Assembly (NCBI RefSeq): GCF_013761175.1
Contig: NZ_JACDUR010000013.1
Coordinates: 60,400 to 124,399 of the forward strand
Reading direction: 5' to 3'
DNA length: 64,000 nt
From: Nonomuraea soli
GTDB taxonomy: Bacteria > Actinomycetota > Actinomycetes > Streptosporangiales > Streptosporangiaceae
In this document: positions 43,401-52,712 of the stretch, in pieces
How the letters are laid out: the number at the start of each line of letters is the position of its first letter
Numbering within the stretch: the stretch's first letter is position 1
Made by a program: the position numbers and the translations under genes
Notes under the pieces: generated by a model
Told to the model about the DNA's origin: nothing
What the model saw: only the letters and a program-made list of their open reading frames with translations
Database searches by the model: none

Positions 43401-46400
43401 GAGCCCGTCCAGTAGCTGGATGCTGGTTGCGTAGGTGGCGGTTGCGTCCGGGCCGCTGCCGCTAGCCGTCCGGATGGTTTCGGTCTTGATGGAGACGGGC
43501 GTGCTCGAATTGGCGGCAGGCACCGTGTAGGTGTTGCGGGCCGACGGCGTGGTGGGGTAAGTGGCTTTGTCCCGGCCGGGCAGCCAGCTGGCAGTCATGC
43601 GGCCCAGCGGGTCGAATTCGGCCTCGGCGACGTTGTTGTTGGCGTCCACCACCTTGAGTGGGGAGCCTCGGGCAGGGTCGAATGTGGTGGTGGTGGCCAA
43701 GCCGGTCAAGGTGCCGGCGACGTTCACCTTGGGGGTAGTGATCGTGGTCGAGGTGAGCTGGCCGTTGGTGTTGTGCTGGTAGGCGGTAGTGGTGGTGCGG
43801 TCGTCGGCGCTGGTGGCGGGATCTCCTACGTGGGTGACCGCGATGGGCCGGCCGTAGGAGTCGTAGCTGGTGGTGGTGGTCGTGACGGTGGCGGTCTTGC
43901 CGGCGCTTACCCCGGAGAGGGATTCGATCGCCGTGACATTGCCCCTGATGGGGGCCAGGCCGTAGGCCTGCCCGTCGTAGCGGCTCTTGACGTCGGTGAT
44001 GACCTGGCCGGCGACCAGGTTGGGTTCGGTGCTGGCCGCGTCGTCACAGTCGCGGGCGACGGTGAGCTGACGCATGGCATAGGCAGGCACGTGGGTCGTG
44101 CCGAGCGGCGGATAGAACGTGTGGCGGCAGGCATCGTCGGCGGTGGTGGCGATGTCGCCTTCGTCGTCGACGGCGACGACGCGACCGAGGCTGTCGTAGC
44201 TGTAGCGGGTTTCGACGGCGCGGGCGGTGCCGTCGGCCTTCTTCGTGCGGACCTTCTCCCAGGCGGTGTCGACCATGTAGGCCTCGACTTCGCCCCAGGA
44301 GGCGGTGCGGGTGGCGGTCTTGCGCGACCACGGCTGGGCGATGGTGGAGGAGACTTCTGCGGTGTCGGTGAACGCGCCGTTGAACAGTCGGGTCTCGAGT
44401 ACACCGCCAGCGAGGTGGTCGGCGTCCTTCACGGTGAGTTCACTGCGGCTGTCGTTGACCGAGACGCTCTGTTTGGGCTGGCCGGCGCCTTGGTAGTTGC
44501 CGTCCATGCCGCGCAGATAGGTGACCGACGAGCGTGTGAGCGGCTGGCCGGCGGCGGGGTCACCGACCGTGGTCTCGACCGTGGCAAAGCCGCGCCAATC
44601 TGACCAGGTGCGGTATTTATCCTTGGTCAGCCCGTCGTCTTCGGCGTAGCGCCAGGCGGCGCCGCCTTTGTAGGCGTAGGAGGTGATCTTCTGGACGGCG
44701 CCGCCGCGCTGGTCGGATTCAACCACGCTGGCCACGACGTGCTTGTGGAACCAGTCCTGGACGGGGTCGGCGTAGCCGGGAGGAGTCCAATACACCGGGT
44801 AGCAGCGGCGGGTGTTGGATTTGGCCGCGGGCATGCTGTTGGCGTCGAAGGCACATTCCGGCGCTGCGTAGCTGATGGAGGTGACGCCGCCGGTGCCGTT
44901 GTCGATGGCGGTGACGCGGGCGCGCTTGTACTGCGGTAGGTGGTCGACGCCGGTGCCCCCGTTGTCGGGGCTGGCCGAGACGACCCGGTTGTCCATCAGG
45001 GTACCGACGAACGTGATCGGAGGCATGGCCAAGGTGCCGCCGACGTGGCCGGTCTGGGTGATGGATTCCAGCCACAGACCCTGCAGGTAGCTCTGCTCGA
45101 AAGACCAGGAGTCGACCGCGTCGTAGCCGCTGCCGTTGCGCAGCTGTGTGGTGATCGTGGTGAGGCGCTTGCGGTCGAAGAACGTGGGGGAGACGTTCTC
45201 ATCGCCGCAGTCGGTGTTGGCCGCGCAGAGACGGTCGTCGGGGTAGTCGGTGCGGTCGGCGACGGTGAAGACGACGCGTGCGGACGCGGGGGTGTCGTAG
45301 ACGTGGTTGGTGCGCTGACCGTAGTCGATGCGCTTGAGGTAGCCGCCGGAGTGGTAGGGCGTCGCTTCGCCGCTGCCCCAGCCGTTGTAGAACGTCGGCG
45401 TGTAGTGGTTGGTTTCCCGGCCGTAGAAGTAGGTGACGGTGTTACCGTCGCTGTCGATGATGTGGTCGAGGTTCCACCGCCAGCCTTGGGCACACCGGGA
45501 GCTGGTGATGCCGTCAGCATTGTGGCAGGGCTCGTTGGCGTCATCGCCGTAGACGGGGACGGTCAGCACCGAGTCGGTTTCGTCCTGACCTGCGCTCCAG
45601 TCCGCTGGCCGGTTGCGGCCGAAGAAATACTGGGTGCCGTCCTGGCTGGTGACCTTCCAGTATTCGCCGTTATTGTCACCGTTCACGGCCCCGGACAGGC
45701 GTTCGATCTTCGATCCGTCGTCCTTTTTGCCGCGCCAGGTGCTGCTGGCGCTGTCCCACACCAGCTGGGTGGCTTGACCGTTGAGCAGCATGGTGGCGTT
45801 GTCGGTGCCCCAGCACTGATTGGCTTTCAGGTCGGCGTCGCCGATCTGATCATCGGCGCAGCTGGTGTAGCGGCGTTCGATATACCCGGTCGATAGGTCG
45901 AAGCCCTCCCCGACCCAGGAGGCTTGGGCGTTGTCGGCCGCGGTCTTGCCGTCGGTGGAAGCCGACGCATACGACAGTCCCAGCGCCGGCACCAGCCCGC
46001 CGGGTACCGGCGGGACTTGCATGGGATAGGACCAGGTGAAGCCGCCGGTGTTGCCGCCGGCCGCCCACGCCGCCGACGGTGACAGGGATGAGGCGGTCCA
46101 GTCTCCGCCGGGGCCGGAGGCGCTGGCCTCGGCGGCCAGCACCATCGTCGCGCTCGGCGCGGCGGTGCCAGTGGGTGTGGCACCTTCGCGTCCGGTCTGA
46201 TCTGCCTGGTTGGCTGGCAAAGTGAGCTGTGCGACGAGCCGCTGGTTGGCGGCGTCGTTGCGGGTTGCCAGCGGCGTGGACTGCTGACACTCAGGCTTAT
46301 CCGGGGTGATTAGCGCACAGGACGGCAGGAGACGCAGGTGCAAACGAGACGCCCAGTCGCCGCCGTGGGCGTCGGCGATGGCGGAGTAGTCCAGGTGGAA

Positions 46401-46982
46401 TGCGACCGAGGCTGCGCCGGCAACCGGCTCGGTCACCGCGGCGGCGTCTTCGAGGGTGACCAGCAAGCCGTCCACACCAGCAGCCAAGGCCTGTTGCCGA
46501 TCCTTGAGCTGGACCTTGACGCGGGTGGCCGCAGTCAGCCGCTGCGTGGCCGAACGGGCGGCGCTGGCCTCGGCAGGGCCGATCCAGATCGGAAGGTCAC
46601 CTGCCCGGGTGAGCCCGGCCGGTTGGACCGCTGCCCGCGATGCGGGCCTGGCAGCAGCATCGGCGGGATCGGCGGCGTCGACGTCGGCGGCGATGAGGTC
46701 CACCGTCGCCTCACCACCCTTGGGCCACGAAACCTGGGGCCTGGCCGCATCAGCGGGTGTGCCCTTGTTTCCGCTCGGCAACTGGCGCACTCCGCGGAAG
46801 GCGCCAGCTGGCAGCGGCTTTTCCTTGGCGAGCTTGGGCCGACGCTGTTCGGCTTGTTTGGACGGGCTGGGCCGAGTCGCCGCCGCCGCTTCCAACGCCG
46901 GTTGCATCATCAACGTCATCGCGGTGGTCATGATGACCGCGACCGCCCCTGATCGGGTCCATCGGTGCCTTAGCGCGCCCAC
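40428..46982 (-). CDS. RHS-repeat polymorphic toxin
   Basis: 2184 residues from the GTG at 46982 (GGAAGGA upstream; a GTG five codons earlier is possible). A signal-like segment (AVAVIMTTAMTLMM, about 11-30) is followed by a secreted N-terminal region, a SpvB/TcdB-like start (WSYPMQVPPVPGGLVPALGL) and long RHS/YD repeats (about 700-1880). The conserved RHS core end is present: TGLTHLGAREYDPATGRFIS VDP, then YTYAGNNPINYADPSG. After it come about 250 variable residues: a Lys/Gly-rich linker, a hydrophobic patch and a final globular tip (YQLYRAPAKG, YLGDSEEVAQKYA, WLIPRNEIPRF) that may be a toxin of ADP-ribosyltransferase-like type (weak). The upstream LamG gene is co-oriented. Confidence 0.85.
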   Translation of the reverse strand: MGALRHRWTRSGAVAVIMTTAMTLMMQPALEAAAATRPSPSKQAEQRRPKLAKEKPLPAGAFRGVRQLPSGNKGTPADAARPQVSWPKGGEATVDLIAADVDAADPADAAARPASRAAVQPAGLTRAGDLPIWIGPAEASAARSATQRLTAATRVKVQLKDRQQALAAGVDGLLVTLEDAAAVTEPVAGAASVAFHLDYSAIADAHGGDWASRLHLRLLPSCALITPDKPECQQSTPLATRNDAANQRLVAQLTLPANQADQTGREGATPTGTAAPSATMVLAAEASASGPGGDWTASSLSPSAAWAAGGNTGGFTWSYPMQVPPVPGGLVPALGLSYASASTDGKTAADNAQASWVGEGFDLSTGYIERRYTSCADDQIGDADLKANQCWGTDNATMLLNGQATQLVWDSASSTWRGKKDDGSKIERLSGAVNGDNNGEYWKVTSQDGTQYFFGRNRPADWSAGQDETDSVLTVPVYGDDANEPCHNADGITSSRCAQGWRWNLDHIIDSDGNTVTYFYGRETNHYTPTFYNGWGSGEATPYHSGGYLKRIDYGQRTNHVYDTPASARVVFTVADRTDYPDDRLCAANTDCGDENVSPTFFDRKRLTTITTQLRNGSGYDAVDSWSFEQSYLQGLWLESITQTGHVGGTLAMPPITFVGTLMDNRVVSASPDNGGTGVDHLPQYKRARVTAIDNGTGGVTSISYAAPECAFDANSMPAAKSNTRRCYPVYWTPPGYADPVQDWFHKHVVASVVESDQRGGAVQKITSYAYKGGAAWRYAEDDGLTKDKYRTWSDWRGFATVETTVGDPAAGQPLTRSSVTYLRGMDGNYQGAGQPKQSVSVNDSRSELTVKDADHLAGGVLETRLFNGAFTDTAEVSSTIAQPWSRKTATRTASWGEVEAYMVDTAWEKVRTKKADGTARAVETRYSYDSLGRVVAVDDEGDIATTADDACRHTFYPPLGTTHVPAYAMRQLTVARDCDDAASTEPNLVAGQVITDVKSRYDGQAYGLAPIRGNVTAIESLSGVSAGKTATVTTTTTSYDSYGRPIAVTHVGDPATSADDRTTTTAYQHNTNGQLTSTTITTPKVNVAGTLTGLATTTTFDPARGSPLKVVDANNNVAEAEFDPLGRMTASWLPGRDKATYPTTPSARNTYTVPAANSSTPVSIKTETIRTASGSGPDATATYATSIQLLDGLMRTRQSQAEADSGRRLVTESFYDSRGLAFKANAAYLATGAPAGTLAAIADNAAPAQTVTLFDGVERPIASILYTAGAEKWRTTTAYAGSEITTVTPPTGAFPTATVIDARGRTVEMRQYLSTTLPATYDSTKYSYDAADRQNIVTGPDGATWTDEFDERGRISRRHDPDKGTVSFTYTPFDEVATTTDARGITLTTSYDALGRKLDLKQGTTLLAAWTYDTKAKGQPSSSTRYLGGNAYVSEVTGYDERYRPYGTKITIPAVEGKLAGSYVTSQSYNLNGSLDTTAYPAAGDLPAEYVTTYYDALGRPEWNTGISTYIADTTYTGHNEIAQLTYGARTGKFVWQTFEYEPGTHRLKRAMVDRETVANNDADVTYTHNNAGALTAITDAAPGKPADRQCFTYDYLQRLTAAWTVTGATSCATAPVKANIGGPAPYWHTYAYNKGGSRTTETLKAIGSATTDTVRTYTPSAPLGSSGKTSPHALAKVAQTGPGARTDTFTYDNAGNTTKRVLGTTTQTLDWDAEGHLAKVAEGTKVTEYLYDADGNRLLRRDPTATTLYLPGQELALNKTSQVLTCTRYYTHAGQTVAVRTATGLDFVLADHHGTGQLQIDATDQSLAQTRSLPFGGVRGTNVGIWTGEKGFVGGTRDTSTGLTHLGAREYDPATGRFISVDPILDLSNPQQLHGYTYAGNNPINYADPSGLNYYTNNACADDCYGKYDEYISPSKKNKKGKYKQTKGATHNSDGTGTTSSGKHYGKKRNGKPYRGEEYEPGSKFAKRGHVWESGSGDAPKKDKKKDDPTPPALVVAPKTPVKPVGPLGTGATNVTSGLNVWSILRIGSPLLMLLSLCGDTPGAAGCQDSSATTTDEDSPYQLYRAPAKGNRWSEAAGLNPANHPDTGVPGYEGTAYLGDSEEVAQKYAAIGTHEDGYHEYTMKPGFLRAFPPGRYMRTHDNRPDQYQWLIPRNEIPRFNSYIGGVRWINYYQDDLGNGYKW

Positions 46983-47076
46983 GCAGGGTCCTTCCACAAA
47001 ACAACGGCAAGAGTGGCGCCAGCTCGTGGCGCGAAAAGCAACAGGAAGTTGATGGGATGAGGAGGACGAAGGCTGA

Positions 47077-47121
47077 GGCTAGGGCGTCGGGAGGGAACCT
47101 CGTCCGACGCCCGCCCTAGCC
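47077..47121 (-). terminator. Hairpin between the LamG and RHS genes
   Basis: GGCTAGGGCGTCGG (47077-47090) pairs with CCGACGCCCGCCCTAGCC (47104-47121), with a four-base bulge. It lies just after the LamG stop, so it may reduce read-through into the RHS gene. Confidence 0.6.
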
Positions 47122-47131
47122 GCCGTCCGGG

Positions 47132-50086
47132 TTAGCTCTCATCGCCGAACGTCGCCCGGATAATGGCGTCGTCGGCGTGCAGATAGACCCGCACGTCGTC
47201 GATCGTGCCCACAAGATGGCGGGCCCAGGACGACGGTGTGTTCCGAGCGGTGCCCACCGTGAACGGTCCGCCGGCTGACCACGTCGGAGCAGTCATGACG
47301 CTCTCGACCGTGACCGGAGCGCTGATCACCTTGACCGGCGGCCCGCCCTCGACCAGCGGCGGATCGGCTGGAGTGTTGACATGCACGCTGATCATGCCGG
47401 TTCGCTGGTCGTAGCGGGCGGCCAGGAACGCCCAACGATTCAGCCATGTCCGGCCGCCTTCCAACGTGGCCGGCGTGGCCACCATGGTGAAGGTGTCGTC
47501 CTGGCCGTCAGCGGCGCGCAGCCGGAACGTCCACTTGCCGCCGATCCAGCCCAGTTCGAACATGCTGCCCGTCGCCCCTGCTTGGCTGACGGCGACCTGG
47601 TCGACAGATAGGTCGTCGAGTTTGACCCAGGCGGTCACCGCGAAACTGGCGTCGGTGCGGACCACCGGCTGGGTGGTGGCACCGTAGGCGGATCCGCTCA
47701 GGGCGACTGCCAGGTCACTCGGGTTGACACTCACCTTGTTGCCATCGCGACCCAGCACGGCCGAGCCTGTGAAGGTCAGCTGGCTATCCGGATCGGTGAC
47801 TTCCGTGTTGCCGTCCAGACGACTCGCGTTTGCCGTCGAACCGGTCGGTTCGTTCAGCCGCCAGATCGCTACCGGTGCCGGACCAGCGACTTTGAAGTAG
47901 TAGCTCTGGAGTGGGCTGGAGTTTCCGGCCCGATCCAGGGTGCGCACCTTCAGCGATTGGCGGCCTGGCGTGGATGGGGTGAACGGCAGATTCGTGGGCC
48001 CTCCAGCCGTGACGGTCGTGAAGGCCTCGGCGCCGTCGTTGAACACATAGCCGTAGGTGACCACATCGCTCGTGCCTGCCGGATCGACGGCGAACACGCC
48101 TGGTTGCCACCCGCCCGCGGCCGGGTCGTAGCCGCTCACCAACTGGTCTGCGGGAAACTGCGTCGAGGTGATCACCGGAGGTGTGGCGGGGGCGAGACTG
48201 TCCAGGGTGAAGGCACACCAGCCGCTCCATGCGGAGGACAGGGAGGTGCCGGACTGCGTTGCCTTGGCCCGCCATCGATACTGCGTGCCGCCTGCCGTGT
48301 CGACTAGCTTGCCGGCCGGGATGGTGAGGGAGACGGCCCCCGGCTTGGCGGCGGCCGTGGTGCCGGTCCAGACCGCGGTACCGTCTTGCCGGGTTACCTC
48401 AAATGTGGCCGTCACCAGGTCGCCGGAGTCGATGTCGACCGTGGTCACGCCGAGCGTCGGGGTGGCGTCACCAATCCAGGTCGCATCCACCGTCGCGGTA
48501 CACGTCTTCGCCGGGCTGATCAGCTTCAGCGCCGACGGCACATCCGGAGGATGGGTGTAGGTGACTTTCAGCCGCGGCAGCAACCCGAAGCCCTTGTAGT
48601 TGGCCGCCGTGTCGTAGTTCTCGGGACGCAGACGCAGGTTGATGTAGTCGTAGTCGTGATCGGCCGCGTACTGCACCAACTTGCCCAAATTCGACGCCGG
48701 GCTGCCGGAGTAGACGATGTCGTTGGAGGCGTCGACGTTGCCGCACTCCTTGAGCCCCTTGTCCCCGACGTTGGCCTTGCCGACCTGAGAGGAGCCGTCC
48801 CCGCCAGGGACAGGCCAGTACTTCGCCTCAGTGGGTTTCGCCGCGTCGTAGGCATCGTTCCAGGTGGTCCCGGAATTGAAGCCTGTGGAGGCGTGCAGGT
48901 AGATGTATCCGTAGCTGCAGTTCATCGCCCACTTGACGTCGAAGGTCATATCGACGTCCTGGACGATCACCCGCCGCGTCTGGTTACGCCACAGGGGGTC
49001 GGTATCCATCCGGATGAACGATTGGAAACCGCCGCCGACCTGCAATCCCCGCTCCCAGGACTCGCCAGGTGTTCCTTCGGGCTTCCAGTACGCCGTGGTC
49101 GGGTAGTCCCTGTTGATCGAGTGCCAGGCACTGTTGTTGGTGTCTCCGGACATGGGGTTGTCGCCCTCCTTCTGCCCGGTCCAGTAGGGATCGATCACCA
49201 GGGGAAAGGTCGTTTCCGGGCTGGTCAGCATGGCCGCGTCCGGCTGGATGGCGAGCTGGCCAGGAGCCACGTCCACCGACATGGGCACGATGGTGCTGTC
49301 CTGCGTGGCCTCAAGCGGGTCGGCGGCAGTACTGAAGGACTTGATCGTCGAGGACGCCGGCTGATCGGGCGAGGGAACCCTGGTTGGGCTGTCCCACATG
49401 ACAGGCTGTGGAGCGCTGAAGATCGCCTTGCCTTCGGCGTCGATCGCTTCGAGCGCTTCGCCCGGTCGTTCGACCACCGTCACGCCCTCGCCCCGGACGC
49501 CGTATCGGATGGTGCGCAAGGCCGGGTTGGCGGCAGCCGCTGCGTTCTTCACCACCAAAAAGTGCGCGAAACCGCTGGGTTGGGCCTTGACCACGAGGTC
49601 CACGCCAGGCATGACCTCAGCAAACGTTGCCCGATCACCGTCCAGTGCCGGGGTAGGAAGAGGACCTGCCTGCCAGTCCAGATTCAGCCGGCTACCGGGG
49701 ACGGCAAGGCTGGCCAGATTCTGGCTTCCTCCGCCGGAGAAGGCCATGTCCAGCGCTGCCACTTTGGGCCCGATCGTGCCGTCGTCGTTGCGTTGCAAGG
49801 TCAGGTCGATGTCCAGCCAGTGTCCGTCGCGCTGCACGCGAACATGCTGGTTGCTGGTTTCCAGCACGAAGGTTCCGTCCGGGCGTGCGCTGACGGTGCT
49901 GTATTCGGTCGTGAGTGAATCGACCACCACGTCTGAGCCGCTCTGACGGGCCTGCGAGGAGGCGACCGTCTCGTCGAGCAAGACAGGATCGGCGTCGAGG
50001 CTCGCCACGGCCAGCGCTGCAGGAACCGCTGGGAGAGTAGCCGCCGCGCAGACCGCGAGCGCCGTCAGGAAGGTACGCACACGCAC
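47132..50086 (-). CDS. Secreted LamG-domain protein (RHS partner)
   Basis: 984 residues from the GTG at 50086 (GGGG upstream); open frame further upstream lacks secretion features. A Sec signal (FLTALAVCAAATLPAVPAAL) heads a beta-rich body of the DNRLRE/RHS-associated type (HVRVQRDGHWLDIDLTLQRN, GVDLVVKAQPSGFAHFLVV, FPLVIDPYWTG). Ig/FnIII-like domains follow (about 540-740). A C-terminal LamG lectin domain (about 770-984: FAVTAWVKLDD, LNRWAFLAARYD, VGTIDDVRVY) completes it. LamG genes directly upstream of RHS toxin genes are common in actinomycetes, suggesting a joint surface role. Confidence 0.8.
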   Translation of the reverse strand: MRVRTFLTALAVCAAATLPAVPAALAVASLDADPVLLDETVASSQARQSGSDVVVDSLTTEYSTVSARPDGTFVLETSNQHVRVQRDGHWLDIDLTLQRNDDGTIGPKVAALDMAFSGGGSQNLASLAVPGSRLNLDWQAGPLPTPALDGDRATFAEVMPGVDLVVKAQPSGFAHFLVVKNAAAAANPALRTIRYGVRGEGVTVVERPGEALEAIDAEGKAIFSAPQPVMWDSPTRVPSPDQPASSTIKSFSTAADPLEATQDSTIVPMSVDVAPGQLAIQPDAAMLTSPETTFPLVIDPYWTGQKEGDNPMSGDTNNSAWHSINRDYPTTAYWKPEGTPGESWERGLQVGGGFQSFIRMDTDPLWRNQTRRVIVQDVDMTFDVKWAMNCSYGYIYLHASTGFNSGTTWNDAYDAAKPTEAKYWPVPGGDGSSQVGKANVGDKGLKECGNVDASNDIVYSGSPASNLGKLVQYAADHDYDYINLRLRPENYDTAANYKGFGLLPRLKVTYTHPPDVPSALKLISPAKTCTATVDATWIGDATPTLGVTTVDIDSGDLVTATFEVTRQDGTAVWTGTTAAAKPGAVSLTIPAGKLVDTAGGTQYRWRAKATQSGTSLSSAWSGWCAFTLDSLAPATPPVITSTQFPADQLVSGYDPAAGGWQPGVFAVDPAGTSDVVTYGYVFNDGAEAFTTVTAGGPTNLPFTPSTPGRQSLKVRTLDRAGNSSPLQSYYFKVAGPAPVAIWRLNEPTGSTANASRLDGNTEVTDPDSQLTFTGSAVLGRDGNKVSVNPSDLAVALSGSAYGATTQPVVRTDASFAVTAWVKLDDLSVDQVAVSQAGATGSMFELGWIGGKWTFRLRAADGQDDTFTMVATPATLEGGRTWLNRWAFLAARYDQRTGMISVHVNTPADPPLVEGGPPVKVISAPVTVESVMTAPTWSAGGPFTVGTARNTPSSWARHLVGTIDDVRVYLHADDAIIRATFGDES

Positions 50087-50197
50087 AGAAACACCCCGAA
50101 CGTAAAGCAAACGTAAAGTGCGCGTCGCAGAGTACACAGAAAACTCACAGGCATACAGAGCATCCGAAGAGATCAACAACGGGACGAACGGCGCTGC

Positions 50198-51226
50198 ATG
50201 ACTGATATTTGCGAGAGTCCTGAAGATCAAAACGCCTGCGGTGGTATCTATAACGTTTCGGCGACGACCGTCAGACGTAGCAAAAGCGGACTCCAGCCCA
50301 GAGTGGCTGACCATAAGGATCTTCAGGACTGGTTCGGCAAGCTCGCGCAGCAGCTGCCGGAAGACGGACCGCTGATCGCCGAGCGGGTGGCGGACCTCGC
50401 CATCCGTCAGCGTCACTTCGCCATGCTGAACACGCTGGCGACCGGATACCTGAACGGGACGGCGACCTTCGGCCTCGGGGTCGCCCTTCTCACGCGGGCG
50501 GCGATGAGCGACGAACTCGGCCGCGCCGCGCGCCGCACGCTCTACCAGTGGTCCCGGCAGTCCCCGCCACGGCACGCCGCCGTCGTGGCCATCTGCACCG
50601 GTCCGCTGGCCGAAGCGTCCCTCGCGTGGCGCTAACCCGGCTCAAGCACGTCGCGCTCACCGCCGACACCGACATCAGGAAGAACCTGGTGGACGGCATC
50701 ACAGGCCTGGCGACGAACGTGCAACTCCGCCGAGAGCTCCTCGACGGACTCGTACGCTGGCTCGACCGATCGGAGCCGGATCCGCGACGAATCGTCGCAG
50801 CAGAAGCCCTCCTCAAGATCCTGCTGCTGCAGGACCCCGACGGCCGGCTCCTGCTCATCGAGCACGCCGACCGGGGATGGGAGCCGGCGCTGGCGGTGGC
50901 CTGGGAGTCACTGCTGCGAAGCCCCTCCCCGAGGCGGAGATACGATCGGGCGTCTCCCGCTGGCTGGAAGCGGCTGCCCTGGCAAAGGCGCCTCTTTCCA
51001 CGGTGGTCACCGTGCTCGGCGCGGTGCCCAGTAACGCGATCGAGGAGAGCTTGCTGGTTCTCGCCGTCTTCAGCTGGGCACGCGAAACTTCGGACGAGGC
51101 GGAGGCCCCACGCAGCACGTCTTCCAGCAGGTCATCGACGCCGTCCTCGCGGGGAGCGGAACCTCGACCAGGGAGTCCATCGACCTCGCGCTCCAGATGG
51201 AGCAGGAGGCGCGGGCCGATGACTAG
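50198..51226 (+). pseudogene. HEAT-like helical protein, first gene of Pycsar-like operon, three frameshifts
   Basis: Four frame segments join into one protein of about 340 residues: QDWFGKLAQQLPEDGPLIAE, then ALTRLKHVALTADTDIRKNL, then EIRSGVSRWLEAAALAKAPL, then QHVFQQVIDAVLAG and ESIDLALQMEQEARADD. Single-base losses fall near 50620, in the C-rich stretch 50922-50930, and in CCCC at 51106-51109. The whole is helical with HEAT-like periodicity. The stop overlaps the next start (ATGACTAG). Two of the breaks are in homopolymers, so sequencing error is likely. A GTG at 50303 is an alternative start. Confidence 0.6.
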
Positions 51227-51986
51227 GGGCTTCCTGCAACGGCTGCTGGGAGTCAGAGCGAGTCATTCGAACGAGTACATCTACCGCGCCCGGCTCCCCA
51301 GCAAGCTCGAGGGCGCCTGCTTCGACGCGACCATCGAGGTCCACGGTCAGCTCGATCACCAACAGCCCGCTCAGGAGGCCCAGGTCTACCGTAAGTTGGA
51401 GAGCCATGCCCGTAGCGTCAGCGGCAAGCTGTCCGTTCTCGACCTGGACAGGGCCGCCGCCGAGATCACCATCGAGCTGAACCGCGAATCGGTCGTCGCC
51501 ATGCCGGACCTGCACGTCCTGCTCGACCGGGTCCGGGTCCGGGCGCGGGTCAGCGCCAGTGCGAGCGCCGTGGCGACGGCACGATCGCTCCAGGAGGCTG
51601 TCCAGAAGACGACGCTCGCTCGGATGGAGTACCGGGAGCAGGCCCGGCGGCTCGGCTTCCTGCGAGATCACTTCTTGGCGAGCCCCGCCATGGCTCGCAT
51701 GTGGTGGGTGGGCGAAGACCCCAGCCGCCTGGCCGATCTCGCCGCCAAGTCCACCAGCGGCAAGGCAGACCCCTTCGAAACGGCAGTGAGACTCCTTGGT
51801 GAGGCCGCCGATGCGGGTTCGGTCCGCAACGAGGTAGCCGCGATCACCGAAACCTTCATCCGAGGGCTGACCCCCGAGGCGAGAAAGTACCTCATCTCGC
51901 AACTCGCCCAGGTCTTTACCAATTACGAGCGGCCGGAACTGGCCGAGCGCTTGCTGTCCACCACCCGACTCAACGGGGCATCATGA
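51219..51986 (+). CDS. Hypothetical protein, second gene of Pycsar-like operon
   Basis: 255 residues, starting inside the previous gene and ending in an ATGA overlap with the next. N-terminal beta-rich part (EYIYRARLPSKLEGACFDAT, then IEVHG), a central helical span with SPFH-like features (VLLDRVRVRARVSASASAVA, TARSLQEAVQKT) and a helical C-terminus (ITETFIRGLTPEARKYLISQ). No membrane segment. Position between a HEAT-like protein and a Pycsar-type effector suggests a sensing or scaffold role, as inference. Confidence 0.6.
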   Translation: MTRGFLQRLLGVRASHSNEYIYRARLPSKLEGACFDATIEVHGQLDHQQPAQEAQVYRKLESHARSVSGKLSVLDLDRAAAEITIELNRESVVAMPDLHVLLDRVRVRARVSASASAVATARSLQEAVQKTTLARMEYREQARRLGFLRDHFLASPAMARMWWVGEDPSRLADLAAKSTSGKADPFETAVRLLGEAADAGSVRNEVAAITETFIRGLTPEARKYLISQLAQVFTNYERPELAERLLSTTRLNGAS

Positions 51987-52145
51987 CCGGCGACCCGCCC
52001 GCCCACGCGGCCACGATCCTGGAACATGCGGGGGAAGAACTCAGCCGTGCCGACGTTAAGGCTGGAATCCTCCTGACGGTGAACGGCGTCGGCGTCGGCG
52101 CGGTGCTGAACAAGCTCGCCGATCTCGATATCACCGACCTGGAGG
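51983..52145 (+). pseudogene. Pycsar-effector-like (PycTM) protein, truncated
   Basis: From the ATG in the ATGA overlap, the frame reads HAATILEHAGEELSRADVKA GILLTVNGVGVGAVLN, which is the start of the Pycsar effector domain: an amphipathic helix, ADxKAG-type motif and first membrane helix. After KLADLDITDLE the sequence switches to integrase-derived DNA, so the second membrane helix is lost. In Pycsar, a cyclic-pyrimidine signal opens the effector. No cyclase gene is visible nearby. Confidence 0.65.
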
Positions 52146-52400
52146 CCGCGGACGAGCGTGCCCGAATCGCTTCCAAGGGGCGATCGACTGGGTGCATTGG
52201 CGCTCGGGCACCGCCCAACTACTGCCCCGCCTGCTCAAAGGCAGGACCCGCGGCCCGGTCTTCCTCACCGACCGCAAGGCACCAGCTCGAGTCCCCACCC
52301 TCGATATTTGTCCCGCAACTGGCCGCGCCCGCCTGTCCTACCAGCGCGCCGGCGAACTCTTCGAGCGCGCCACCCGGGCTCTGGCCCACCCAGGCTTCGA
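52145..52400 (+). pseudogene. Tyrosine integrase internal fragment
   Basis: ERARIASKG and then, one base out of frame at GGGG (52177-52180), AIDWVHWRSGTAQLLPRLLK GRTRGPVFLTDRKAP and RLSYQRAGELFERAT. This is the central part of an actinobacterial site-specific integrase. The catalytic C-terminus is absent and IS630-like sequence follows directly. Confidence 0.65.
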
Positions 52401-52412
52401 CGAAGCAGAGCT

Positions 52413-52712
52413 GTGCGCACCGGCCGGCCCAAAGCAGAGCTTTGGGTGTCTAATGCTGAAGGGGCGGTGCTGCAGCGATGGCTCGGCGGGCCGATTCCGC
52501 GCAAGTCCTGGCGATGTGCACCAAGATCGTGCTGGCCTGCGCGGACGGCACCGACAACAAGCAGATCGCCGAGCAGTTGCGGGTGCACCCGGACACAGTG
52601 TCCAAGTGGCGCCACCGGTTCCTGCGACTGCGGCTGGATGGACTGATCGAAGAGCCACGTCCCGGTCGTCCGCCATCGATCGGTTTGGAGAAGGTCGAGC
52701 GGGTTGTGGCGG
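52413..52712 (+). pseudogene. IS630-type transposase N-terminal fragment
   Basis: From the GTG at 52413: RTGRPKAELWVSNAEGAVLQ RW, then after a lost G near 52480 ADSAQVLAMCTKIVLACADG and NKQIAEQLRVHPDTVSKWRH and EEPRPGRPPSIGLEKVERVV. This is the HTH half of an IS630-family transposase. The DDE half is missing. The next 230 bases hold only short unassigned coding-like scraps (VTQIIVDRAHRPSDHQLH). Confidence 0.75.
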
